From Rubrivivax sp. (lineage in GTDB: Bacteria; Pseudomonadota; Gammaproteobacteria; Burkholderiales; Burkholderiaceae_C), in the NCBI GenBank assembly GCA_016788525.1, contig JAEUPD010000159.1, positions 1 through 64,000 on the forward strand: a DNA stretch of 64,000 nt, given 5' to 3'. Positions within the stretch are counted from its first letter, which is position 1, and every line of letters begins with the position of its first letter. Below are positions 45,281-53,956 of this stretch, one piece after another. The notes under the pieces were generated by a model, which saw only the letters and a list, made by a program, of their open reading frames with translations, was not told the origin of the DNA and did not search any database. The translations under genes were made by a program, and so were the position numbers.

Positions 45281-46733
45281 ATGAAACTGAACGACCCCAC
45301 GCTGCTCCAGAGCCTGTGCCTGATCGATGGCCGATGGATCGCGGCGCATGCCGGCTCCACGCTGGCCGTGCGCAACCCCGCCACCGGCGAGCCCATCGCT
45401 GAGGTACCTGATGCCGGCGCCGCCGAAACGCAGCGCGCCATCGATGCGGCCGAGCGCGCGCTGCCGTCCTGGCGCGCACGCACCGCCGATGAGCGCGCCC
45501 GGGTCCTGCGTGCCTGGCACCGCCTTCTGCTCGAACACCTGGACGACCTGGCGCTGCTGCTCACCGCCGAGCAGGGCAAGCCGCTGGCCGAGGCGCGCAG
45601 CGAGATCCAGTATTCGGCCTCGTACCTCGATTGGTTTGCCGAGGAAGCGCGCCGCGTCTACGGCGACGTGATTCCTTCACCGTGGGCCGACCGGCGCATC
45701 ATCGTCGTGCACGAGCCGGTGGGTGTGTGCGCGGCGATCACGCCGTGGAACTTTCCCTCGGCCATGATCGCGCGCAAGGTAGCCCCCGCGCTCGCGGTGG
45801 GCTGCACGATGGTGGTCAAGCCGGCGTCGCAGACACCGCTGTCGGCGCTGGCGCTGGCCGAACTGGCGCAACGCGCCGGCGTGCCGGCCGGCGTGCTGAA
45901 CGTCGTCACCGGCAGCGCGCGCGATCGGCACCGTGCTCACCGCGAGCCCGCAGGTGCACAAGCTCAGCTTCACCGGCTCGACCGAGGTCGGGCGCCTGCT
46001 CACCGAGCAGTGCGCACCGACGCTGAAGAAGCTGTCGATGGAACTGGGCGGCAACGCGCCCTTCATCGTCTTCGACGACGCCGACCTCGACGCCGCGGTG
46101 CATGGCGCGATCGCCTCGAAGTACCGCAATTCAGGCCAGACCTGCGTGTGCACCAACCGCATCCTGGTGCAGGACGGCGTTTACGAGGCCTTCGCGGCCA
46201 AGCTGGCCGACGCGGTGCGTACGCTGAAGGTCGGCAACGGCGTCGACGCCGGCGTCGTGCAAGGCCCGCTGATCGACCGGGCAGCGCTGACCAAGGTCGA
46301 GGAACTGGTGGCGGACGCCACCGCGTTGGGCGCGCGCGTGCTGGTGGGCGGCAAGCGGCATGCGTTGGGCGGCACCTTCTACGAGCCGACCGTGATCGGC
46401 GGCGCGTCGCCGGCGATGAAGCTCGCGCGCGAGGAAATCTTCGGCCCTGTGGCACCGCTGTTCCGCTTCACGACCGACGATGAGGCGGTGCAGATGGCCG
46501 ACGACACTGAGTTCGGCCTCGCCGCGTACGTCTACTCGCGCAGTCAGCGCCGCTGCTGGCGCATCGGCGAGCGGCTGCAGTACGGCATGGTCGGCATCAA
46601 CACCGGCCTGATCAGCACCGCCGTGGCGCCGTTCGGCGGCGTCAAGCAGTCAGGCAGCGGGCGCGAGGGATCGAAGTACGGCATCGACGACTATCTGCAA
46701 ACGAAGTACCTGTGCATGGGCGGGCTGGATTGA
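45281..46733 (+). pseudogene. gabD: NAD(P)-dependent succinate-semialdehyde dehydrogenase, frameshifted
   Basis: Two frames together give a full-length GabD of about 484 aa. Frame 1 (45281 to about 45923) runs to NVVTGSAR, including ITPWNFPSAMIARKVAPAL. Frame 3 resumes with IGTVLTASPQVHKLSFTGST, then MELGGNAPFIVF (Glu), NSGQTCVCTNR (catalytic Cys) and the normal C-terminus. The shift lies in an alternating GC tract at about 45914-45923; adding one GC would restore GSARAIGTVLT. It is either a genuine slippage mutation or a sequencing error. If real, the oxidative exit for succinic semialdehyde in this operon is lost, though the dehydrogenase at 54979 could compensate. Confidence 0.85.
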
Positions 46734-46877
46734 GCTGGCACGCAACGACCCGCCGTGCGGCGCCGGCGGCAAACCGTGGCCGCCGCCCTCAGGTTTCGGC
46801 GCCGATCGGATCACGGCATGTCTCGAAAGCGTCGCAAGCCGGGCTGAGAGACCGACGTCGCCTGGCCGCAGCGGAAC

Positions 46878-47849
46878 TCAGCCGACGTCGCGCAGGGTCT
46901 GCGAAGGCAGCTCGCTGAACTGCCGCCGGTAGGCGGCCGCGAACTCGCCGAGATGCCAGAACCCCCACCGCGCGGCCACGTCCTGCACCGTTCCGCTGGG
47001 GTTCTGCCTCAGCTCGCGCCGCACGCCGTTGAGCCTCAGGGCCCGGAGGTACTTGGCCGGCGAGATGCCCAGCACGCTGCGGAAGCAGTACTCCAGCTTG
47101 CTCGGGCTCGCCCCGACCCGCTCGCAGACCTGCAGAATGGACAACGGCGCATCCTGCCGACTGCGCATCAACTCCCGGGCGCGGTCGACGACGCGCTTGC
47201 GCGCCTCGCCGCTGTCCAGCCCGTCCACCGCGATGCGCGTCGGCAAGGCTTCGATCCACTCGATCAGCACGGCGTCGCGCATCTGCATCAGGACCGATGG
47301 ATCCTTCAACAATTGCGGAGCCGCTTCGACGTCGGTCATGATTCGCCGGTGCATGGAGCGCACGACGTCCGCCAGCCCGGGGCGTGCCTCGATCACCACC
47401 TGGCGATCGATCCACGACGACATGCGCTTCTGGTAGAGCTGCTGCCACAGGCTGCTCAGCAGTTCGGCGTCGACGACGATGCCGATCATCGCGCCGCCGG
47501 CGGGTAGGCACAAATCGAGTTCCTCGCTGCGGCCGATCATGATCGAGTCGGCACCGAGCACTTGACCATTGAACGTGCCGTGGCCGTTCATCTCCAGCGG
47601 CATGGCCAGGCCGATGTGACGGGTGCCGAGTTGGCCACGCTGCCACAGCGCCTGGTTCGACGCCTCTAGCACCATGCGCATCCCGGGCAACTGCACATGC
47701 TGGAGCCGGCCCTCGAAACGCCCCCCGGACAGCTGTTCGTAGTGCAAGGACCAGTTCGGCTGCGCGCTCGCGAACTCGTCCACGTCGTGACTGAACACCG
47801 CATGGCGCCAGCCAAGGCCGATGGAGGAAGGGGTGGCGGACGCGTCCAT
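46878..47849 (-). CDS. AraC-family transcriptional regulator (EutR/FeaR-like)
   Basis: About 323 aa from ATG 47849. The C-terminal double helix-turn-helix includes LSILQVCERVGASPSKLEYCFR, ISPAKYLRALRLNGVRREL and WGFWHLGEFAAAYRRQFSELP. The N-terminal half is a sensing domain without a recognised ligand. The frame is open to 47963 across the 68-bp promoter element, which argues for the shorter start. Divergent from the DUF1329 gene, it probably activates block C and perhaps block A, which carries the related element. EutR-type and FeaR-type regulators respond to amines or their aldehydes. Confidence 0.85.
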   Translation of the reverse strand: MDASATPSSIGLGWRHAVFSHDVDEFASAQPNWSLHYEQLSGGRFEGRLQHVQLPGMRMVLEASNQALWQRGQLGTRHIGLAMPLEMNGHGTFNGQVLGADSIMIGRSEELDLCLPAGGAMIGIVVDAELLSSLWQQLYQKRMSSWIDRQVVIEARPGLADVVRSMHRRIMTDVEAAPQLLKDPSVLMQMRDAVLIEWIEALPTRIAVDGLDSGEARKRVVDRARELMRSRQDAPLSILQVCERVGASPSKLEYCFRSVLGISPAKYLRALRLNGVRRELRQNPSGTVQDVAARWGFWHLGEFAAAYRRQFSELPSQTLRDVG

Positions 47850-47916
47850 GCGAGAGCGATGTTCCGTCAGAGCGAGCGCTGGCGCAACCGACGCGTTGCC
47901 GCGTTGAACCAGGTTA

Positions 47917-47984
47917 AGGAAAAACCCCGATCCCCGTTTAACGGGTTTCCGATCACGCCACACAAGGGGTGCTGCTTATCGTGC
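47917..47984 (+). promoter_or_regulatory. 68-bp promoter-like element, copy 2
   Basis: It has the same AGGAAAAACCC, TTTCCGATCACGCC and TATCGTGC blocks at the same spacing as 20830-20897. Here GGAAAAACCCC...CGGGTTTCC makes a clearer dyad. It lies between the AraC gene and the DUF1329 gene, 44 bp ahead of the latter's start. Confidence 0.65.
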
Positions 47985-48027
47985 TGCCCTCGGTGGCCTC
48001 GGGCGAACGACCCTTCAGGAGACTTTG

Positions 48028-49416
48028 ATGAGCAATATGCGTGCGCGTGTCCCATTCATCGTTGGCGGCGTGAGCGTCGCGCTTGCGTGCGTCGGCGCAA
48101 CAGCTCAAACGCGCGATGCGTCCCGGCTGGGCAAGGATTTGACAGCCGCCGGCGCCGAGCCGGGCGCCGGCAAGGATGGGGTGCCGGCCTTCACCGGCAC
48201 CGAGGCCCCCGTGGGCGGCTGGGCCTGGGGAAAGAAGCGGCTGGATCACTGGAAGCACAAGGCCGAGAAGCCGCAGTTCACGATCGACGCCGGCAACATC
48301 GACAAGTACGCCGACCGCCTGTCGCCCGGGCAGGTGGCGCTGGTCAAGCAGACCAAGGGCTACACGATGGACGTGTACCCCTCGCACCGCAGCTGCGGCA
48401 TCCCCGACTTCGTGGCCGACAACACGAAGAAGAACGTCGGCACGGCCAAGCTCAAGGACAACGGCTGGGGGCTGCAGGAGGCGGTGCTGCCCGGTATCCC
48501 GTTCCCGATGCCGGCCAACGGCGCCGAGGTGATGTGGAACGTCAAGATGCGCTACCGCGGCGTCGCGCTCGACTACAAAAAGGTCATCACCGCCGCTTCG
48601 CCGCGCAAGGGCAGCGACGAGTGGATCAAGGCCTTCTCCGAACAGACCAACTACTTCCCCTGGGGCGCCAAGGGCTCGGCCACCTTCAGCAAGCTGCCGC
48701 AGATCGAGAACTACGTCTACTTCGCCTACAACGCCCCGCCCGCGCTCGCGGGCCAGGCACTGGCGATCACGATTTACACCGACCAGCCGACCGAGACGCA
48801 GTACTACTTCCCCGGCCAGCGCCGCGTGCGGCGCATGCCGACCTACGCATACGACGCACCGCAGGTCGGCTTCGAGAATCAGTACACGCTGGACGAGCCT
48901 TACGTCTTCAACGGCCTGATGGACCGCTTCGACTGGAAGCTTGTCGGCAAGAAGGAGATGATCGTCCCGTACAACTCCTTTGGCGCCTATGACTTCGCGG
49001 CCAAGTTCGAAGACGTGGCCGGCAAGGATTTCATCGCCGCCAGCCACCGCCGCTACGAGATGCACCGCGTGTGGGTGGTCGAGGCCACGGTCAAGCAGGG
49101 CATGCGCCACCTCGCGCCCAAGCGCACCTTCTACATCGACGAGGACAGCTGGAACCCGCTGGTGGCCGACGACTACGACGGCCAGGGCAAGTTGTGGAAG
49201 GTGCGCGAGGGCTACTCGATCCCGGTCTATGAGACGGGTGCCTGCGACGTGTCCGCCTTCGCCCAGTACAACCTGCTCGAGGGCCGCTATGTGTTCGACG
49301 AGCACGCGGTGGGCACCGGCGCCGACGTGCGCTGGATCACCGAGGCCGGCGGCAACCCGCGCCTGACCGGCAACTTCTACAGCGCCGACAACCTGCGTTC
49401 GATCTCCGAGCGCTGA
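48028..49416 (+). CDS. DUF1329 outer-membrane-associated protein
   Basis: 462 aa with a signal peptide (hydrophobic FIVGGVSVALACVGATAQT). The ATG at 48028 follows CAGGAGAC. Conserved segments include PSHRSCGIPDFV, YTDQPTETQYYFPGQRRVRRMPTYAYDAPQ and FYIDEDSW. DUF1329 proteins resemble LolB/LolA-like beta structures and are nearly always encoded beside DUF1302, as here. They are thought to act at the outer membrane in handling hydrophobic substrates. It is the first gene of block C. Confidence 0.88.
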   Translation: MSNMRARVPFIVGGVSVALACVGATAQTRDASRLGKDLTAAGAEPGAGKDGVPAFTGTEAPVGGWAWGKKRLDHWKHKAEKPQFTIDAGNIDKYADRLSPGQVALVKQTKGYTMDVYPSHRSCGIPDFVADNTKKNVGTAKLKDNGWGLQEAVLPGIPFPMPANGAEVMWNVKMRYRGVALDYKKVITAASPRKGSDEWIKAFSEQTNYFPWGAKGSATFSKLPQIENYVYFAYNAPPALAGQALAITIYTDQPTETQYYFPGQRRVRRMPTYAYDAPQVGFENQYTLDEPYVFNGLMDRFDWKLVGKKEMIVPYNSFGAYDFAAKFEDVAGKDFIAASHRRYEMHRVWVVEATVKQGMRHLAPKRTFYIDEDSWNPLVADDYDGQGKLWKVREGYSIPVYETGACDVSAFAQYNLLEGRYVFDEHAVGTGADVRWITEAGGNPRLTGNFYSADNLRSISER

Positions 49417-49435
49417 ACTCCGAGGAGAGGTTCCC

Positions 49436-51115
49436 ATGACGAATCGCTTCCGCCTGGCGGCGGTGGCCCTGGCCACGCTCGCCCTTGCGCAGGGCGCGGC
49501 CCGCGCCGTGACCTTCGAGACCGAGTCGCTCAAAGGCTCGTTCGACTCCACCATCACCCTCGGTGCAGGCAAGCGCCTGCAGCGCCAGAGCTGCGGCCTG
49601 CTGGGCACGCCCACTGCGCATTGCAGCGCGGCCGACATCAACCCGCTGACTTGGTCCGGCGCCGATGACGGCAACCTCAACTACGACAAGGGCGACTTCT
49701 TCACCGCCTACCTCAAGGGCACGCACGAGCTGCTGCTGACGATGCCCGACATGGGCCTGAAGTTCCTCGGTCGCGTCAACTGGCTGCAGGACTTCAAGGC
49801 CGACGCCACGCGAACGACACCGCTGCAGGACGACGCGAAGAAGGAGATCGTGCGCGACGTCAACGTGCTCGACTTCTGGCTCAGCAAGGACCTGCGCCTG
49901 GGCGAGAACACCGGCCGCGTGCGCGTGGGCAACCAGGTCGTGAGCTGGGGCGAGAGCCTGTTCGCGCTGGGCGGCATCAACGCCACCAACTCGGTAGACC
50001 TGGTGCGCCTGTCCAACCCCGGGGTGCAGTTGAAGGAAGTGTTCCTGCCGGCACCCATCGTCAGCGTCAGCAGCAACGTCGCGCCTGGCCTCAGCGCCGA
50101 GGCCTATGTGCAGCTGCGCTGGAACCGCTACAAGTTCCCGCCGGCCGGTTCGTACTGGTCGCAGGGCGACATCTTCGACAAGGGGCGCGGCGACCTGCCG
50201 TTCCTCGACGCCGACAAGGAGCCGAAGAACGGCGGCCAGCTCGGCGTCTCACTGCGCTGGAAGTCCGACGCGCTGGACACCAACTTCGGCCTCTACGCGC
50301 TCAACTACCACGACAAGACGCCCAACCTGGCCTACAGCACCGGCGCCGACGCACTGCTGCAGTGGAATTTCCTGCCCAACCGCAAGCTCTACGGCGTCAG
50401 CGCGAACACGTCGTTGGGCGACTGGGCAGTGGGCACCGAGTTGTCGTACCGGCCCAAGGATGCAGTGGCGCTCACGGCCTGCGCCGATGCCGGCACCGGC
50501 GGCACCGCGCAGGACTTCACACCCACCAGTGCGCCGACACAGCGCTGCCCAGGGTGGGTCGACAACAAGCGCTGGCAGTTCCACCTGACCGGCATCTACA
50601 GCCTGATCCCGAGCAATGCCGGCGCCTTCCTGAAGATGGTCGGCGCCGACACCGGCACCTTTCTCGGCGAGTTCGTCGTCATCCACTATCCCGGCATCAG
50701 CCAGGACAAGCTGGTTCGGCGCACGATCGACGGCGTCGCTGTCGAGCAGGCGCCGGTGGCCGGGCTGTGGTGGCTGCCCTCGTCCGGTAGCGGTGTGACC
50801 AAGGGCTTCGGCGACGCCACGTCGATGGGCTACATGTTCGACTTCAGCCTCGTCTACGACGGCTCGATCATCCCGGGCTGGCAGGTGATCCCCGGTGTCT
50901 TCGTGCAGCACGCCGTCAAGGGCTCGACGCCCAACTTCATCGGCAACTGGCTCGAAGGCGGCAAGGCGGTCAACTTCTACATGAACTTCGTGCAGAACCC
51001 CGCCACCTGGCAGGGCGGCGTGAACCTGACCAAGTTCTTCGGCGGCAAGACGCCAACGCACCAGCCGCTGGGCGACCGCGACTTCATCGGCTTCTACCTC
51101 TCGCGCAACTTCTGA
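49436..51115 (+). CDS. DUF1302 outer-membrane barrel protein
   Basis: 559 aa with a signal peptide (VALATLALAQGAARA) and an aromatic C-terminal residue (YLSRNF), as in outer-membrane beta barrels. VTFETESLKGSFDSTITLGAG, RVRVGNQVVSWGESLFALGGIN and FIGNWLEGGKAVNFYM are family hallmarks. It is expected to be a substrate porin working with DUF1329. A GGAGAGG ribosome-binding site precedes ATG 49436. Confidence 0.9.
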   Translation: MTNRFRLAAVALATLALAQGAARAVTFETESLKGSFDSTITLGAGKRLQRQSCGLLGTPTAHCSAADINPLTWSGADDGNLNYDKGDFFTAYLKGTHELLLTMPDMGLKFLGRVNWLQDFKADATRTTPLQDDAKKEIVRDVNVLDFWLSKDLRLGENTGRVRVGNQVVSWGESLFALGGINATNSVDLVRLSNPGVQLKEVFLPAPIVSVSSNVAPGLSAEAYVQLRWNRYKFPPAGSYWSQGDIFDKGRGDLPFLDADKEPKNGGQLGVSLRWKSDALDTNFGLYALNYHDKTPNLAYSTGADALLQWNFLPNRKLYGVSANTSLGDWAVGTELSYRPKDAVALTACADAGTGGTAQDFTPTSAPTQRCPGWVDNKRWQFHLTGIYSLIPSNAGAFLKMVGADTGTFLGEFVVIHYPGISQDKLVRRTIDGVAVEQAPVAGLWWLPSSGSGVTKGFGDATSMGYMFDFSLVYDGSIIPGWQVIPGVFVQHAVKGSTPNFIGNWLEGGKAVNFYMNFVQNPATWQGGVNLTKFFGGKTPTHQPLGDRDFIGFYLSRNF

Positions 51116-51132
51116 ACCCAGGAGATCTTCGA

Positions 51133-51534
51133 ATGATCGACGCGCGCATGGCGCCCTACGCAGCGCTGCTCCTGAGGCTCGCTCTTGGCGCCATGTTCAT
51201 TGCGCACGGCCTGCTCAAGTGGCTGGTGTTCACGCTGCCGGGCACGGCTGAGTTCTTCGCCTCCGTCGGCTTCCCGGGCTGGACTGCCTATCCGGTGACA
51301 TTCCTCGAAATCCTCGGCGGCGCAGCGCTGATCCTGGGCGTGGTCGTGCGGCCGCTCGCGGCTGTGCTGACGGTGGAGTTGTTGGGCGCGGCGACGGTGC
51401 ACCTCTCCAACGGCTGGCTGTTCTCCAACAAGGACGGCGGCTGGGAGTACCCGGTGTTTCTTGCCGTGGCCTGCGCGGCGCTCGCCCTGCTCGGCGAAGG
51501 CGCCTACGCGCTGCGTCCGACACGCAGGGATTGA
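51133..51534 (+). CDS. DoxX-family membrane protein
   Basis: 133 aa with about four hydrophobic segments. The motif LLRLALGAMFIAHGLLK and GFPGWTAYPVTFLEILGGAALILG identify DoxX. Function is unknown, possibly linked to quinone or redox chemistry. AGGAGATC precedes the ATG. It lies between DUF1302 and MMPL genes; this insertion is not part of the usual cluster that I know. Confidence 0.85.
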   Translation: MIDARMAPYAALLLRLALGAMFIAHGLLKWLVFTLPGTAEFFASVGFPGWTAYPVTFLEILGGAALILGVVVRPLAAVLTVELLGAATVHLSNGWLFSNKDGGWEYPVFLAVACAALALLGEGAYALRPTRRD

Positions 51535-51558
51535 GGCGCTTCGAGAGGTTCGCATCGC

Positions 51559-53946
51559 ATGCTCGCCACACTGGTCGCCCGCCTCGAACGCTTCTTCTTC
51601 GCCCACCGCGCAGCGACGCTGGGCGTGCTGCTGGCCTTCACCGCGCTGATGGGCTGGTTCGCCGTCCAGCTGCGCATGGACGCCGGCTTCGAGAAGCAGA
51701 TGCCCACCGGGCACGAGTACATCAAGACCTTCCAGGCCTACCGCAACGACCTGCTCGGCGCCAACCGGCTGAACATCGCGCTGAAGGCACGCAAGGGCGA
51801 CATCTGGAACCGGGCAGCGCTGACGCGGCTGTACGAGCTGACGCAGGCGGTGACCTTCCTGCCCAACATCGAGCGGCTGGGCGTGCAGTCGCTGTGGACC
51901 CCCAACAGCTTCGTCAACGAGATCACCGAAGAGGGCTTCCGCGCCGACCCGCTGATCGACGGCACGATCACGCCCGAGCAGCTCACGCCCGAGGTCATCG
52001 CCAACATCCGCCGCGCCGCGGGCCAGGGCGGCTTCATCGGCACGCTGGTTTCGCGCGACGAGACGGCGGCGATGATCACTGCCGAGATCGTCGAGTTCGA
52101 CAAGGACGGCCGCAAGGTCGACTACGTGGCCTACAACCACGTGCTCGACGAGCTGCGCAAGAAGTTCGAGGACGCCGACTACGAGGTGCAGGTCATCGGC
52201 TTCGCCAAGCAGATCGGCGACATCGCCGACGGTGCCAAGGCGGTGCTCGAGTTCTGTGCCATCGCGCTCTTGCTCACTGCGCTGGCGGTCTACTGGTACT
52301 GCCACTCGGTGCGCTTCACGCTGCTGCCGATCGCCTGCTCGCTGGCCTCGCTGGTGTGGCAGTTCGGCGCCCTGCGCCTGCTCGGCTACGGGCTGGACCC
52401 GCTGGCGGTGCTGGTGCCCTTCCTCGTGTTCGCGATCGGCGTCTCGCACGGCGTGCAGCAGATCAACTTCATCGTGCGCGAGATCGCGCACGGGAAGAGT
52501 TGCTTCGAGGCCTGCCGCGCCAGCTTCAGCGGCCTCTTGATCCCCGGCGTGCTGGCGCTGGTGACGGCCTTCGTCAGCTTCGTGACGCTGATCCTGATCC
52601 CGATCCCGATGGTGCGCGAGCTGGCGATCACCGCGTCGCTCGGTGTGGCGTTCAAGATCGTCACCAACCTGGTGATGCTGCCGGTGGCGGCGTCCTACTT
52701 CAATGTCAACAAGGCCTATGCCGACAAGGCGATGGTCAAGCGCGAGGCGCGCGCCGGCTGGCTGCGCGCGCTGGCGCGCGTGGCCGAGCCGCGTTACGCG
52801 GCGATCTGTCTCGCCGTGGTGGGCGTGGTGTTCGCCGCCGCGGTGTGGCAAAGCCGCGACCGCGTCGTCGGCACGCTGCAGCCCGGCGCGCCCGAGCTGC
52901 GCGAGCAGGCGCGCTTCAACCGTGACGCGGTGGCCATCACCAACAACTTCGACACCGGGCTCGACTGGCTGACCGTGGTGTTCGAGGCCCAGGCCGACGA
53001 CAAGGGCGCTGAAAAGGGCACGACGGGCGCCCTGTGCGAGAACGTCAACATCGGCCTGTACCAGGACCGCTTCACCTGGGCCATGCAGCCGGTGCAGGGC
53101 GTGCTGTCGATCGCCTCGTTCTCGGGCCAGCTGCGCCTGTACAACGAGGGCTACAACGAGGGCCATCCGAAGATGGGCGTGGTGCCGATCGATTCCGGCA
53201 ACTACGCCGCGCTGGCCACCGAGATCGCACGCGTGCGCGGCACGATGCGCAAGGACTGCAGCATGACGGCGGTCCACCTCTTCCTCACCGACCACAAGGC
53301 CACCACCATCAACCGGGTGATCGGCGCGGTCGTGAAATTCCGTGCCGAAGTGAAGGAACCCGGCGTGACGATCCGGCTGGCCGCCGGCAACGCCGGTGTG
53401 CTGGCCGCGATCAACCACGAGGTCGAACACAGCGAGCTGCCGATGATGCTGTACGTCTACGCGGCGATCGTGATCCTCGTCTTCCTCGTCTACCGCGACC
53501 TGCGCGCGGTGCTCGCCTGCTGCCTGCCGCTGACCGTGGGCACGTTCATCGGCTACTGGTTCATGAAGGAGCTGCACATCGGCCTGACGGTGGCCACGCT
53601 GCCGGTGATGGTGCTGGCGGTGGGCATCGGTGTGGACTATGCGTTCTACATCTACAACCGCCTGCAAGGCCACCTGGCCGCCGGGCAGCCCATCGTCAAG
53701 GCGCTCGAACACTCGATCCTCGAGGTCGGCACCGCCACCATCTTCACCGCGCTGACGCTGGCCATCGGCGTGGCGACTTGGTCATTCTCCGAACTCAAGT
53801 TCCAGGCCGACATGGGCAAACTGCTGGCCTTCATGTTCATGGTCAACATGGTGATGGCGATGACGGCGCTGCCCGCGTTCGCGGTCTGGCTCGAGCGACT
53901 GTTCCCGCGCAAGGGGCCGGTGCGTGCGCCGGGATTCGCGCATTGA
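51559..53946 (+). CDS. MMPL/RND-family transporter
   Basis: 795 aa. One membrane segment near the N-terminus is followed by a large periplasmic loop, a block of membrane segments with FLVFAIGVSHGVQQINFIVR, a second periplasmic loop, and a second block with VMVLAVGIGVDYAFYIYNRL. The paired GxxxD-type sequences fit proton-coupled RND proteins of the MMPL branch. With DUF1302, DUF1329 and a YCF48-like gene it forms a set often seen in degraders of hydrophobic compounds, probably moving substrate or lipid across the envelope. Confidence 0.88.
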   Translation: MLATLVARLERFFFAHRAATLGVLLAFTALMGWFAVQLRMDAGFEKQMPTGHEYIKTFQAYRNDLLGANRLNIALKARKGDIWNRAALTRLYELTQAVTFLPNIERLGVQSLWTPNSFVNEITEEGFRADPLIDGTITPEQLTPEVIANIRRAAGQGGFIGTLVSRDETAAMITAEIVEFDKDGRKVDYVAYNHVLDELRKKFEDADYEVQVIGFAKQIGDIADGAKAVLEFCAIALLLTALAVYWYCHSVRFTLLPIACSLASLVWQFGALRLLGYGLDPLAVLVPFLVFAIGVSHGVQQINFIVREIAHGKSCFEACRASFSGLLIPGVLALVTAFVSFVTLILIPIPMVRELAITASLGVAFKIVTNLVMLPVAASYFNVNKAYADKAMVKREARAGWLRALARVAEPRYAAICLAVVGVVFAAAVWQSRDRVVGTLQPGAPELREQARFNRDAVAITNNFDTGLDWLTVVFEAQADDKGAEKGTTGALCENVNIGLYQDRFTWAMQPVQGVLSIASFSGQLRLYNEGYNEGHPKMGVVPIDSGNYAALATEIARVRGTMRKDCSMTAVHLFLTDHKATTINRVIGAVVKFRAEVKEPGVTIRLAAGNAGVLAAINHEVEHSELPMMLYVYAAIVILVFLVYRDLRAVLACCLPLTVGTFIGYWFMKELHIGLTVATLPVMVLAVGIGVDYAFYIYNRLQGHLAAGQPIVKALEHSILEVGTATIFTALTLAIGVATWSFSELKFQADMGKLLAFMFMVNMVMAMTALPAFAVWLERLFPRKGPVRAPGFAH

Positions 53947-53956
53947 AGGTGAGTGC

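Noticed and set aside
45900..45935. Programmed ribosomal frameshift in gabD
   Set aside because: No slippery heptamer or downstream structure is apparent, and the tract is an alternating GC run better explained by a dinucleotide indel.
20830..47984. The two 68-bp elements as ends of a transposon carrying block A and B
   Set aside because: They are in direct, not inverted, orientation, differ in their spacers, lack a transposase and look like promoters; no target-site duplication was seen.
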